DNA of 64,000 bases from Bacteroidia bacterium (GTDB taxonomy: Bacteria; Bacteroidota; Bacteroidia; B-17B0; Aurantibacillaceae), in the NCBI GenBank assembly GCA_025455485.1, contig JALOMJ010000002.1, forward strand, positions 26,438 through 90,437, read 5' to 3'. Positions within the stretch are counted from its first letter, which is position 1, and each line of letters opens with the position of its first letter. Under the pieces are notes generated by a model, which saw only the letters and a list, made by a program, of their open reading frames with translations, was not told the DNA's origin and made no database searches. The position numbers and the translations under genes are program-made. Below, in pieces: positions 17,045 to 25,133 of the stretch.

Positions 17045-17788
17045 ATCCGGGGTCAAACAGGCTTTGGCTTTTATATACCCTATCTCGATTATTTTTTTGA
17101 TGTTTTTGGTTTCAAACATTGAGTAAGTGCTCAATTTTTCAGGTTCAATATACACCTTACAATCCACTGCCGCTTCTCTTGTTTTTTCAAGCAACAACAA
17201 ATGCATGCTGTGATCAATTTTTTGGAACATGGTTTTTTTCTTGGCTGGAAGAAGAGGGTTAACGTGCACTCCAACTATGGGCAATCCCTTTTCTTTAAGG
17301 GGAATAGTAGGCAGGTTGCGGCTGACACCACCGTCAATGTAAAGTTTGTCGTTTAATTTGACGGGCTTATACAATAGTGGTATGGCAGAAGAAGCCATCA
17401 CAACCGGCAGTAATTTTCCTTCTTTAAAATAGGCGGCGTGGCCGGTTTCATAGTCGGTAGCACAAACAGATAGGGGTATTTTTAAGGCATCGAAGTGTTT
17501 GCTCCTAAGGTACTTTTTCAGAATGGCTTCAATGCGTTTTGAGCTTAATAGTGATTCACTGAAACGGAAATAATTAAAATCGAATCCAAATTTGCTCTTA
17601 AGGAAAATATCTTCAATTTCTCTGGAGTTGTAACCATCGGCAAAAAGAACGCCTATAATGGCCCCAATGCTTGTGCCGGAAATGTATTTTGGTTGGATGT
17701 GAAGTTCTTCCAGGCGCCTGAGCACACCAATGTGAGCACAACCGCGCATACCACCTCCTGAAAGCGCCAATGAAACCGATGTTAACAT
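17012..17788 (-). CDS. Patatin-like phospholipase
   Basis: 258 aa. Patatin-family lipid acyl hydrolase with a Ser-Asp dyad: oxyanion loop SGGGMRGCAHIGVL, nucleophile elbow GTSIG (GxSxG) and Asp in DGGVSRNLP. The size is that of a single patatin domain (RssA-like) with no barrel or signal peptide, so it is probably cytoplasmic. Convergent overlap with the preceding membrane protein. Its start faces hsp20 across an intergenic region holding an FNR-like palindrome. Confidence 0.88.
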   Translation of the reverse strand: MLTSVSLALSGGGMRGCAHIGVLRRLEELHIQPKYISGTSIGAIIGVLFADGYNSREIEDIFLKSKFGFDFNYFRFSESLLSSKRIEAILKKYLRSKHFDALKIPLSVCATDYETGHAAYFKEGKLLPVVMASSAIPLLYKPVKLNDKLYIDGGVSRNLPTIPLKEKGLPIVGVHVNPLLPAKKKTMFQKIDHSMHLLLLEKTREAAVDCKVYIEPEKLSTYSMFETKNIKKIIEIGYIKAKACLTPDLVLGFGRNGL

Positions 17789-17818
17789 GCTTTAAAATTA
17801 CGAAACGAATGATAAAAC

Positions 17819-17830
17819 TGATGAAAATCA
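17819..17830 (+). promoter_or_regulatory. FNR-like palindrome TGAT-GAAA-ATCA upstream of hsp20
   Basis: Sequence TGATGAAAATCA, matching the core of the FNR box TTGAT-N4-ATCAA. Its centre is about 63.5 bases upstream of the start inferred from the TAATTTTG element at 17877, near the class I activator position used at cco. It could also act on the divergent patatin gene. Confidence 0.5.
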
Positions 17831-17876
17831 AATAGAAAAATTGACTTTTCTCAGGGCAAAACCCTTATGGCTGTGG

Positions 17877-17884
17877 TAATTTTG
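17877..17884 (+). promoter_or_regulatory. -7 promoter element TAATTTTG of hsp20
   Basis: Perfect TAnnTTTG match 30 bases before the hsp20 ATG. A TTGAC upstream (17841) is too far for a normal -33 element. Confidence 0.55.
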
Positions 17885-17913
17885 TACCTAGTTAAACCAT
17901 TAAACACAGTATC

Positions 17914-18360
17914 ATGAGTTCAGTAATTAAAAAAACAGACAACTTCCCCTATTTTGGAAGTATTTTTGATGACTTTTTCTCGAAAGACGTGTTCGATTGG
18001 AATGCTAAAAATTTTTCACAGCTTGGATCCACTTTACCTTCGGTTAATGTGAAAGAAACCGACAACGATTTTCAGGTAGAATTGGCGGCACCGGGCATGA
18101 AAAAAGAGGATTTTAAAATTGAGCTGAACAATCACATCCTAAGCATTTCTTCCGAAAAAAGCGATGAAAAGGAGGAAAAAAAAGAGAAGTATACCCGCCG
18201 GGAATTCAATTACCAAAGTTTTACCCGTTCCTTCAGGTTGCCCGACTCGGCAGCGGCTGATGGTATTGCTGCGGCTTATAAAGACGGGGTATTGAATGTG
18301 CAGATTCCTAAGAAAGAAGTAGCCAAAACACCGCCTAAACAAACTATCCCGGTAAAATAG
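17914..18360 (+). CDS. Small heat-shock protein (Hsp20/alpha-crystallin)
   Basis: 148 aa ATP-independent holdase. The alpha-crystallin domain spans about residues 38-140: LPSVNVKETDNDFQVELAAPG at its start, then the closing strand motif GVLNVQIPKKE and a C-terminal I-P-V tail (TIPVK) that mediates oligomer contacts. Length is standard. Followed by a strong terminator, so monocistronic. It lies within a block of stress proteins and has an FNR-like site upstream, so low-oxygen induction is plausible but not shown. Confidence 0.93.
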   Translation: MSSVIKKTDNFPYFGSIFDDFFSKDVFDWNAKNFSQLGSTLPSVNVKETDNDFQVELAAPGMKKEDFKIELNNHILSISSEKSDEKEEKKEKYTRREFNYQSFTRSFRLPDSAAADGIAAAYKDGVLNVQIPKKEVAKTPPKQTIPVK

Positions 18361-18364
18361 GGTT

Positions 18365-18388
18365 AAGCCTCTTCGGAGGCTTTTTTTA
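18365..18388 (+). terminator. Rho-independent terminator after hsp20
   Basis: Stem AAGCCTC-TTCG-GAGGCTT followed by a T run, four bases after the hsp20 stop. Confidence 0.9.
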
Positions 18389-18453
18389 TATCAGGCAATT
18401 CACCACTTAGTTTTATGTAACATTTGTATCCGTTATCTGCACTAATTCCTTTG

Positions 18454-18461
18454 TAACTTTG
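18454..18461 (+). promoter_or_regulatory. -7 promoter element TAACTTTG of the 18466 operon
   Basis: TAnnTTTG match five bases before the ATG, giving an almost leaderless transcript as at guaA and cco. Confidence 0.5.
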
Positions 18462-18465
18462 AGGT

Positions 18466-18693
18466 ATGGAAAGTAAGTTCATTCAAAAAAACAAGAAGGC
18501 ACTTGTTGCCGCTCTTATTGGGGCTGTTGCAGGTGGCTTGTATTATTATTTTGTAGGCTGCGAAAGCGGAAATTGTGTTATCGTTTCAAACCCATTTATT
18601 ATTATTCCCTACGGTGCATTGTTGGGGTATTTGTTTGCCGGTATTTTTTCAAAAAAAGAAGTCGTATCCAGTCAAACCAATGAAAATTCTTAA
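18466..18693 (+). CDS. Small membrane protein, DUF6132-like
   Basis: 75 aa with two transmembrane segments joined by a loop carrying GCESGNCVIVSNPF, two cysteines in a GCxSGxC arrangement, then YGALLGYLFAGIF. I recognise this as a small Bacteroidota family often found near rhodaneses and thioredoxins; function is unknown. The same GCxxGxC theme recurs in the 60-aa protein at 19418. The end overlaps the next gene by 14 bases. Confidence 0.7.
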   Translation: MESKFIQKNKKALVAALIGAVAGGLYYYFVGCESGNCVIVSNPFIIIPYGALLGYLFAGIFSKKEVVSSQTNENS

Positions 18694-19075
18694 TATTTTT
18701 TATTCTACATTTTTAAATAAATGTCCGCGATGCCACGAGGGTAAGGTGTTTGAGCAAAACAATCCGTATCGCTTGAGCGATATGTTCAAAACTAACAAAA
18801 CCTGCAGCCATTGCGAACTTAAATATGAAAAGGAACCAAACTTCTTTTATGGCGCTATGTATGTTTCATATGCTTTAACTTCGGGTTGGTTTATTGTTTG
18901 GTTTTTTATTGATTTGTTATACCTGCACATGGAAACCCTTAATTTTGCCCTTTTTATTACACTCAGCATTATAGCGCTTAGTCCATTAACCATAAGACTT
19001 TCACGATTGATGTGGCTTAACTTTTTTAATAAATTCGATAAACACTACCTGAAAAAGGAAATTACTAATGTTTAA
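18680..19075 (+). CDS. DUF983 family membrane protein
   Basis: 131 aa. The start is ATG 18680 (MKILNIFYSTFLNKCPRC), not the upstream track start, which lies in another gene. A zinc-ribbon-like N-terminus (CPRCHEGKVF and CSHCELKYEKEP) is followed by FFYGAMYVSYAL and two helices, which is the DUF983 layout. Molecular function unknown. It overlaps the previous ORF and precedes the rhodanese by 28 bases; co-transcription is likely. Confidence 0.82.
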   Translation: MKILNIFYSTFLNKCPRCHEGKVFEQNNPYRLSDMFKTNKTCSHCELKYEKEPNFFYGAMYVSYALTSGWFIVWFFIDLLYLHMETLNFALFITLSIIALSPLTIRLSRLMWLNFFNKFDKHYLKKEITNV

Positions 19076-19103
19076 ATTAACCTAAATCACTAAACCCTAA
19101 TCC

Positions 19104-19418
19104 ATGATAAGCAGCATCAAAAAACTTTTCGGTCTCGGACCAAAAGAAGATTTCAAAGCACTGGTAAAAAACGGCGCAAAAATAGTAGATGTAAGAACCC
19201 GTGGCGAATATGCTTCAGGTCACATCAAAGGCAGCATAAACATTCCTTTGAACGAATTAAATAAAGTGCCTAAAAATTTAAAGCCTGATATGGCTGTTAT
19301 TACCTGTTGCGCCAGCGGTATGCGCAGTTCAGCCGCGAAATCTCAATTAAAAGCGATGGGCTTCACAAAAGTATACAATGGCGGAGGTTGGTATTCATTA
19401 AATAACAAAATACATTAA
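19104..19418 (+). CDS. Single-domain rhodanese (sulfurtransferase)
   Basis: 104 aa cytoplasmic rhodanese. VDVRTRGEYASGHIKGSINIPL is the N-terminal signature and the active-site loop CCASGMRS contains the catalytic Cys with a second Cys beside it. It transfers sulfane sulfur. The stop overlaps the next ATG (TAATG), and a thioredoxin follows three genes on, a natural electron donor for resetting persulfides. Confidence 0.9.
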   Translation: MISSIKKLFGLGPKEDFKALVKNGAKIVDVRTRGEYASGHIKGSINIPLNELNKVPKNLKPDMAVITCCASGMRSSAAKSQLKAMGFTKVYNGGGWYSLNNKIH

Positions 19419-19600
19419 TGAAAACACTGCTTTTAAAAGGTTGGACCACCTGGCGGCTCTTAAAAATGGTGTTAGGTCTTTTTTTTCTGGGATCTGGCCT
19501 CTATCGCCACGATTACATTTTAATCGCGGGGGGCGCTTACTTAGCCGCTATTAGTCTCTTTAACCTCGGGTGTTCAGGCGGTTCGTGTAGGATAAATTAA
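19418..19600 (+). CDS. 60-aa membrane protein with GCSGGSC tail
   Basis: Two hydrophobic segments and a C-terminal FNLGCSGGSCRIN. The two cysteines separated by four residues could hold sulfane sulfur or metal. It resembles the YgaP membrane part or DUF2892 proteins often fused or adjacent to rhodanese, which agrees with the overlapping rhodanese gene before it. Unknown function. Confidence 0.72.
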   Translation: MKTLLLKGWTTWRLLKMVLGLFFLGSGLYRHDYILIAGGAYLAAISLFNLGCSGGSCRIN

Positions 19601-19604
19601 TAGG

Positions 19605-19904
19605 ATGATGAAAACTTTTCAGGATATTATACATTCCGAGGTGCCCGTTTTGGTTGATTTTTTCGCCGAATGGTGCGGCCCGTGTAAAATGATGGCACCC
19701 ATATTATCAGAAGTGAAACAGAGTCTGGGTGATAAGGCCTTGATTCTAAAAGTGGATGTGGATAAAAACCCTGAAGCCGCAGCGGCTTATCAGGTGCGTG
19801 GTGTGCCTACCCTTATTTTATTTAAGAGGGGTGAAGTGCTCTGGAGACAGTCAGGCGTTGTACCCGCAGCAGAACTTAACCGCCTGATCCAATCAAATCT
19901 TTAA
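19605..19904 (+). CDS. Thioredoxin
   Basis: 99 aa thioredoxin fold with the redox motif WCGPC in FFAEWCGPCKMMAPIL and the cis-proline loop RGVPTLILF. No signal peptide, so cytoplasmic. The second ATG (19608) is an equally good start. Four bases after the GCSGGSC protein and followed by a bidirectional terminator, closing a rhodanese-thioredoxin unit. Confidence 0.93.
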   Translation: MMKTFQDIIHSEVPVLVDFFAEWCGPCKMMAPILSEVKQSLGDKALILKVDVDKNPEAAAAYQVRGVPTLILFKRGEVLWRQSGVVPAAELNRLIQSNL

Positions 19905-19918
19905 GTGTGTTATAAAAT

Positions 19919-19953
19919 AAAAGCCGGTAAAGTTTTTTTACCGGCTTTTTTGT
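19919..19953. terminator. Bidirectional terminator between thioredoxin and the coiled-coil gene
   Basis: AAAGCCGGTAAA paired with TTTACCGGCTTT, with T runs on both strands; serves both converging genes. Confidence 0.85.
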
Positions 19954-19974
19954 TTCCTGCACCCTTATTTTACT

Positions 19975-20358
19975 TTACATCCATTTGGATGCAAACCGGT
20001 TAAATTCGCTGCGAATCTCGTTCATGTTTTTTTCAAAGCTGTTTACCATATCTTTTTCTTTACTGTGGTATTCCACTTTGCGATGATCGGCAGCCACGGG
20101 ATTGCTTTTAATTTCAGCCATGAGTTTCTCCTCGTTCATCTTTACTTCATGAGCAATGGTGTCGATGTTATTTCTTTGGATGATAAATTGGTTCTGAAAA
20201 TGTTCCACTTCCTTTAGCACCTCCTGATTGTTGTTTTTAGATGTGATTTCAGCCAAACGGGTTTTAAGTACTTCCAACTCCTCTTTATAAAATTTCAATT
20301 TGCTGGTCCACTCTGTATTTTCGTTGTGCTGAGTGTAAATTTTTTCTTGTTCTTTCAT
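19975..20358 (-). CDS. Coiled-coil protein of unknown function
   Basis: 127 aa, almost entirely charged helical sequence with heptad-like patterns (LKFYKEELEVLKTRLAEI; EVKMNEEKLMAEIK), no signal peptide and no enzyme motif. Probably cytoplasmic. Located among stress genes, divergent from the doxX/usp unit across a 238-base gap, so it may be stress-related. Function not inferable. Confidence 0.65.
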   Translation of the reverse strand: MKEQEKIYTQHNENTEWTSKLKFYKEELEVLKTRLAEITSKNNNQEVLKEVEHFQNQFIIQRNNIDTIAHEVKMNEEKLMAEIKSNPVAADHRKVEYHSKEKDMVNSFEKNMNEIRSEFNRFASKWM

Positions 20359-20488
20359 GGTTAAATGGTTAATTGATGATGCGATTAAATGGTTTATTGT
20401 TTAAGAATGGGAGTAAGAAACGAGAGGCAGTTCTTTCATCCATAACCCCATTGCATGACGAAGTTACTGAGACTTATTGTATTTTACC

Positions 20489-20502
20489 GTGATAAAAGTC
20501 AT
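20489..20502 (+). promoter_or_regulatory. FNR/CRP-type operator GTGAT-AAAA-GTCAT upstream of doxX/usp
   Basis: GTGATAAAAGTCAT, same TGAY-N4-GTCA form as at cco. If GATATTTG (20547-20554) is the -7 element, the centre lies about 62.5 bases upstream of transcription start. A second possible -7 box (TACCTTTT, 20574) would put it near -90, so the spacing argument is weaker here. Confidence 0.5.
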
Positions 20503-20596
20503 GGTTAAGCATGATACTTCTCAGCCCCTGCCTGAGGTCATTAAACGATATTTGTTAAATCGGAATAAATAAGTACCTTTTCTAAAAATTTTTACG

Positions 20597-21013
20597 ATGG
20601 AAGAGAGTTTAAAATATCAGTTTCTTGAGTTAATTATCCGTTTGTTTTGTGGAATTATTTTTGTTTTTCAAGGCTTCGACAAGCTCTTTGTGGTAAAAGT
20701 AAAGGGTGTAGTGCAATTGTTTCAAAACAACGCCAGACAAAAGAAGGTGCCTGAATTTCTGCAATATAGCATGGCCTACTATACATCTTCTATTGAGTTT
20801 TTTGGCGGTATTTTACTTATTCTCGGACTGTTTAAAAACACCGTACTGGTGTTGCTTGGCTTTGATGTGATAATGGTAGCCGTTGCTTTTTCCGTTTTAG
20901 AGCCGGTATGGGATATGCGCCATGTTTTTCCACGTTTGCTCATTGTTTCGGTATTATTGGTTATGCCCGAAGAATGGAGTCGTTTCACTTTAGATTATTT
21001 TTTAATTAAATAA
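20597..21013 (+). CDS. DoxX-like four-helix membrane protein
   Basis: 138 aa with four hydrophobic segments. LFCGIIFVFQGFDKLFVVK resembles the first helix of DoxX proteins, and SSIEFFGGILLILGLF the second. DoxX members are linked to redox and sulfur metabolism, but the family is broad. Five bases before two tandem usp genes, so it opens a stress operon controlled from the upstream operator. Confidence 0.68.
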   Translation: MEESLKYQFLELIIRLFCGIIFVFQGFDKLFVVKVKGVVQLFQNNARQKKVPEFLQYSMAYYTSSIEFFGGILLILGLFKNTVLVLLGFDVIMVAVAFSVLEPVWDMRHVFPRLLIVSVLLVMPEEWSRFTLDYFLIK

Positions 21014-21018
21014 CGTTT

Positions 21019-21846
21019 ATGGCAACACAACAACAAAAAAGCAAAAGGATTCTGGTAGGCGTAGATTACACAAAATCCTCATTAAATGCAGTGGATTATG
21101 CTGCCGGACTTGCGAAACAATCTGGCGCTACCCTGATTTTGTTTCATGTGTATGAATTCCCTGTGGTTCATACCAATGCGGGCCTTTATATGGTAGACTA
21201 TAAAGCCATTAAACGGGATGACTTAGCCAGGCTGGAACAATTAAAAAAGAAAACCCTCGACAAACATCCCGGCTTGCAACTCGAAATAGGAAATTCCAAC
21301 ATGTCGTTTAAAGCCTATGTGGAAGAACTTGCAGCCAAAAAAAAGATACATGTGGTAGTGCTTGGACTTGAAACCAAAGGCAAAATCTCGAAATTTATTT
21401 GGGGTACCACAGGGGTTGACATCGCAGGAAAAATTGATTGCCCGGTGGTGATTGTCCCTGAATCCTACACTAAACACAAGTACGAAAAGGTCATGGCAGC
21501 GGTGGATTACAAACAAGACTTAAAACGTGTGGTCATCAGAAAGGCTGAACAGTTTGCCAAAGACAATCAAATGAAATGCAACTTAGTCCACATTCAAACA
21601 GAGGACGAACTGGATTTTGGTATTGAGGCTGGAGAAAGAAGAAAGGAAGCTGCCAAATGGAATATTGAACTATTTAAAGCCAAAGGTTTTTCTGAAGGGG
21701 TAAAAAAATATGTGAGTCAGAATAAATCCGATCTTGTGGTGCTATTCAGCAGAAAACACTCTTTGGTTTACCGTTTATTTAATGAAACAAATACAAAAAC
21801 AATTGCTTTTAATTCAAATGTGCCTGTAATGGCAGTACACGCTTAA
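21019..21846 (+). CDS. Tandem-domain universal stress protein (first of pair)
   Basis: 275 aa, two UspA-like domains (about 8-150 and 155-275). Domain 1 starts RILVGVDYTKSSLNAVDYA, but its nucleotide loop (GLETKGKISKFIWGTTG) does not keep the full G-x2-G-x9-G(S/T) pattern, so ATP binding may be lost. Domain 2 is more diverged. Thirteen bases before the second usp. Usp proteins accumulate during energy or oxygen stress; the exact role is unknown. Confidence 0.88.
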   Translation: MATQQQKSKRILVGVDYTKSSLNAVDYAAGLAKQSGATLILFHVYEFPVVHTNAGLYMVDYKAIKRDDLARLEQLKKKTLDKHPGLQLEIGNSNMSFKAYVEELAAKKKIHVVVLGLETKGKISKFIWGTTGVDIAGKIDCPVVIVPESYTKHKYEKVMAAVDYKQDLKRVVIRKAEQFAKDNQMKCNLVHIQTEDELDFGIEAGERRKEAAKWNIELFKAKGFSEGVKKYVSQNKSDLVVLFSRKHSLVYRLFNETNTKTIAFNSNVPVMAVHA

Positions 21847-21859
21847 AACCTTTTTATTT

Positions 21860-22750
21860 ATGATTAAATTTAATCCCAAACGTATTTTAATGCCTTACGA
21901 CTTCTCGAAGAATGCGGATAAGGCGCTTAGTCACGCGGCATTTATGGCCTCCCTGCTAAAATGCGATCTCTATTTGCTGCACGTGATTAGTAAATCCGAG
22001 ATGCTTGATATTTTGCTCCCGGTGTTCAAAATAAAAAGTAATCAGGTGCTTGTGAATCTGGTGAATGAAAAACTTGAGACAGTATGTGTGAATGTGCGAA
22101 AGGAATATGGCGTTAAAGTAAAATCCATAGTTTCTACAGGAAGTATCACCACCGAAATTGTCAGCATGTGCGAAGAAAACAAGATTGATTTGGTGGTAAT
22201 GGGCACACAGGGTTCTAATTCAAAATCCGATTTATTTTTAGGCAGTAACGCCTACCGCTTAATTACCAAATCTGAGATTCCGGTAATGACAGTTAAAGAA
22301 CCGTCTAATAAAAAGGGGTATTCCAACATTCTCTTACCCATTGATCTTTCAGATCACACCCGTCAAAAGGTAGATTATGCATTAAGTATGGCCAAAGCTT
22401 TTAAAGCAAAAATTACAGTGCTTGGGCTTTACGACGAAGATGAAAAAGCCAGTAAGTTTAAATTAGAAACTTACGCCAAACAAATTGAAGACGTGTGCAA
22501 GGCTCAGAAAATAAACGTGGAAAGCTATATCGATAAAACCAACCACCGTGTTGGAAAAACCAACATATTCGCCAAAAAACACAAAGTAGATTTAATTATT
22601 ACCATGACCGACCAAAAGCGTGGTGGCAAATTATTAGAACTTAATTCCTATGATCATGAGTTGGTGCATACAGCAAAGCAACCAGTCATCTCCATACACC
22701 CGGTGCTAAGCGGAATATATACCGGAAGCGCATCGGGCATGCCGTTTTAG
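21860..22750 (+). CDS. Tandem-domain universal stress protein (second of pair)
   Basis: 296 aa with two Usp domains. Domain 1 has an intact ATP-binding loop GTQGSNSKSDLFLGSN (G-x2-G-x9-G-S), so this member probably binds ATP. Domain 2 starts NILLPIDLSDHTRQKVDYAL and lacks the loop. Ends eight bases before the convergent regulator gene with no obvious terminator. Likely co-expressed with the DoxX-like protein and the first Usp. Confidence 0.9.
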   Translation: MIKFNPKRILMPYDFSKNADKALSHAAFMASLLKCDLYLLHVISKSEMLDILLPVFKIKSNQVLVNLVNEKLETVCVNVRKEYGVKVKSIVSTGSITTEIVSMCEENKIDLVVMGTQGSNSKSDLFLGSNAYRLITKSEIPVMTVKEPSNKKGYSNILLPIDLSDHTRQKVDYALSMAKAFKAKITVLGLYDEDEKASKFKLETYAKQIEDVCKAQKINVESYIDKTNHRVGKTNIFAKKHKVDLIITMTDQKRGGKLLELNSYDHELVHTAKQPVISIHPVLSGIYTGSASGMPF

Positions 22751-22757
22751 TGAACAC

Positions 22758-23816
22758 CTAAGCCTTTAGTGATTTTATTTTATCGATGTTGATGATGGTG
22801 ATGTTGCTGCCGCGTACTTCCACCAACTTTTCTTCTTTAAAGTCACTTAATGTTCGAATGAGCGATTCTGTTGCTGTACCTACAATATTAGCAAGGTCTT
22901 CTCTCGATATGGAGATGCTGAAGTTTTGATCACTTTCACGGCTATACCTGTCGTATAGCAATACCAGTGCCTCGGCCACACGTTTTCTTACCGTACTGTA
23001 GGCCAGATTAACCAATTGTTTTTCTTTTTCAAGGATGTTATCAGAAAGCAATTTAACGAACGCCTTCATTACCTCCATGTTGTTATAAATAAGTGCAAAA
23101 AAGTCTTCTTTTGGTATGAGGATGACCTCACAATCCTCCATGGCTTCTGCCGAATCGGTATAATTTTTATTTTCTAATAAGGCCGTGTATCCTAAAAAAT
23201 CACCTTCTTTGTACAGCGTGGTGATAAATTCCTTGCCGTATTCGTGAGCCCGAAAGGTTTTGATTTTACCTTTTGAAAGAAAATAGAGGTAGTGCGCTTG
23301 ATTGCCTTCTGCAAAAATAAGTTCTTTCTTTTTGTACTGTTTTACTCTTCGTTGCGACGAAAGATTTTTAAGTTCATCCAGTTTTTTTACATCGTCAAGA
23401 AATTTGTTTAAACCCTCAGCATTTTTAGAGAATTCTTTACGCAACATGGCATTTTTTTTCATTCGGCTTTCAACGGCATTCAACAATTCAATGTCACTGA
23501 AAGGTTTGGTGATGTAGTCATCAGCCCCCATTTCCATACCTTTCCTCATATCGGTTCTTTCGCTTTTTGCTGTAAGAAATATAAATGGAATTCCTGCAGT
23601 TAATGGAGATTTGTTTAGGAGGTGAATTACGCCGTACCCGTCTAATACAGGCATCATGATGTCGCAGATGATGAGGTCGGGTGTGTTTTGTTGTGCCATT
23701 TCCACACCTGTTTTTCCATTTTCAGCCTGCAGCACTTTATAGTTTGCCAATTCAAGAATTTCTGCTGTATTTTCCCTTACGTCGCGGTTGTCTTCTATAA
23801 TCAGTATTGTTTTCAT
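22758..23816 (-). CDS. Receiver-CRP/FNR fusion response regulator
   Basis: 352 aa. Residues 1-120 form a receiver domain: acidic pair ED, phosphoacceptor Asp in LIICDIMMPVLDG, and the Thr/Lys positions in FLTAKSE and YITKPF. A short linker leads to a cyclic-nucleotide-binding-like domain (about 160-270; EGNQAHYLYFLSKGKIK) and an HTH of CRP type (about 290-345) with recognition helix GTATESLIRTLSDF. The helix keeps the Glu and Arg that in FNR/CRP read the TGA half-site. The gene overlaps the upstream kinase by four bases (ATGA), so the pair is a two-component system with a CRP-type output, an uncommon architecture. It is the best local candidate to bind the TGAY-N4-GTCA operators. Confidence 0.92.
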   Translation of the reverse strand: MKTILIIEDNRDVRENTAEILELANYKVLQAENGKTGVEMAQQNTPDLIICDIMMPVLDGYGVIHLLNKSPLTAGIPFIFLTAKSERTDMRKGMEMGADDYITKPFSDIELLNAVESRMKKNAMLRKEFSKNAEGLNKFLDDVKKLDELKNLSSQRRVKQYKKKELIFAEGNQAHYLYFLSKGKIKTFRAHEYGKEFITTLYKEGDFLGYTALLENKNYTDSAEAMEDCEVILIPKEDFFALIYNNMEVMKAFVKLLSDNILEKEKQLVNLAYSTVRKRVAEALVLLYDRYSRESDQNFSISISREDLANIVGTATESLIRTLSDFKEEKLVEVRGSNITIINIDKIKSLKA

Positions 23817-25033
23817 CTTGCGTTTTGTATTGGAATTGTAATTTCAAAGATAGTGCCTTTATTCAACTCACTCTTAAATTGAATGTTGCCGTTCATGGCT
23901 TCAAGGTATTTGCTTACGATGTTTAATCCCAAACCTGTGCCTTGAATGTTGGTTACGTTTTTGGCTCTGAAAAATCGTTCAAACAAGTGTTCGTGCTCTT
24001 CTTCGGGAATGCCCATACCCTGATCGGCGATAGAAATAAAGGTTTGGTTGTTATTGATTTCCGTTCGGATAGTAATAATTTTACCTTCATCAGAAAACTT
24101 TATTGCGTTTGAAATGAGGTTAATAAAAATGTTTTTAATCATCTGCGGATCAAGTTCCAGATTTACTTCGCCTTCGTGTTTGTAATCCAATTGCTGTCCG
24201 GGTTTTAAGATTCCGTGCATTTCAATTAAGGTTTCATTCATGAGCTCTTTCAGCGAAAACAGGCTGTATTTGGCTGAAATCCGACCGTCTTCGAGCCGTT
24301 CAGCAGAAAGAAAATCATTCAGTATAAGGGTCATGTTGGTAACTGCCGACTTAATCCGTTGAACGTGTTTTTGCCGTTTCTCATCGTCTTCGGTTTGTGT
24401 GTATTTTGCTATTAAAGAAATGGAAGAAAGGATAGTGCTGAGCGGTGTTCTGAATTCATGAGAGGCCATGGTCACAAACCGGGATTTGAGATCGTGCAGT
24501 TCCTTTTCGCGCTTGAGGGCGTGTTTGAGGTCTTCTTTCGAACTTTCAAGCTGTATGAGGGCTTCCTGCAATACACTTGTTCTTTCCTTTACTTTTAAGT
24601 CCAAATCGAAGTTCATCTTTATAATTTTTTCTTCGTTTTGTACCCTTTCAGTAATATCAATAATAAAGGCTATAACAAAGGTTTTGTCTTCATTCTTGTA
24701 ATAGCTTAAACTAATTTCGACAGGAAATTCACTTTTGTCTTTTCTTAGGGCCCTCAGTTTAAAATCTTTGCCCATGGCCCTTGCGTGTGGCGATTTCAAG
24801 TAATGCTTCCGGTGCGATTCGTGTTTTTTGGTTAAACTCGCGGGTATCAGAGCTTCAATTGGCAAACCATCCAATTCGCCGGAAGTATAACCAAACATCC
24901 GGTTGGCGCTCGGATTCACCTTTATCATCAAACCCTCATTATCCACAATAATGATACCTTCTGTGGCGTGCTCAAACAAGGCAGTAATGCTTTCCATTCG
25001 GGTACCGGATAAAATTGAGCCTAATGTATGCAT
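23813..25033 (-). CDS. Cytoplasmic PAS-domain sensor histidine kinase
   Basis: 406 aa with no transmembrane helix. PAS domain at about 15-125 (EGIIIVDNEGLMIKVNPSANRMFGY), a coiled coil, H-box SHEFRTPLSTILSSIS with the phosphorylated His, N-box NLISNAIKFSD, G-boxes DQGMGIPEE and GTGLGLNIV. A soluble PAS sensor suggests an internal signal such as redox state, heme/oxygen or energy; the ligand cannot be read. Four-base overlap with the receiver-CRP gene makes them partners. Confidence 0.92.
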   Translation of the reverse strand: MHTLGSILSGTRMESITALFEHATEGIIIVDNEGLMIKVNPSANRMFGYTSGELDGLPIEALIPASLTKKHESHRKHYLKSPHARAMGKDFKLRALRKDKSEFPVEISLSYYKNEDKTFVIAFIIDITERVQNEEKIIKMNFDLDLKVKERTSVLQEALIQLESSKEDLKHALKREKELHDLKSRFVTMASHEFRTPLSTILSSISLIAKYTQTEDDEKRQKHVQRIKSAVTNMTLILNDFLSAERLEDGRISAKYSLFSLKELMNETLIEMHGILKPGQQLDYKHEGEVNLELDPQMIKNIFINLISNAIKFSDEGKIITIRTEINNNQTFISIADQGMGIPEEEHEHLFERFFRAKNVTNIQGTGLGLNIVSKYLEAMNGNIQFKSELNKGTIFEITIPIQNAR

Positions 25034-25133
25034 AATTTTTCGCCCTGAAAAAGAGAAATTAGACTTTGCCTAGGTTATACCATCTCAAACAAGCCGGTGG
25101 TGGCGAATAGAATAGCTTAAAACGTATTGAGCA

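Noticed and set aside
22751-22757. Possible regulatory site between the second usp and the receiver-CRP gene
   Set aside because: Only seven bases between convergent genes, too short for promoter elements.
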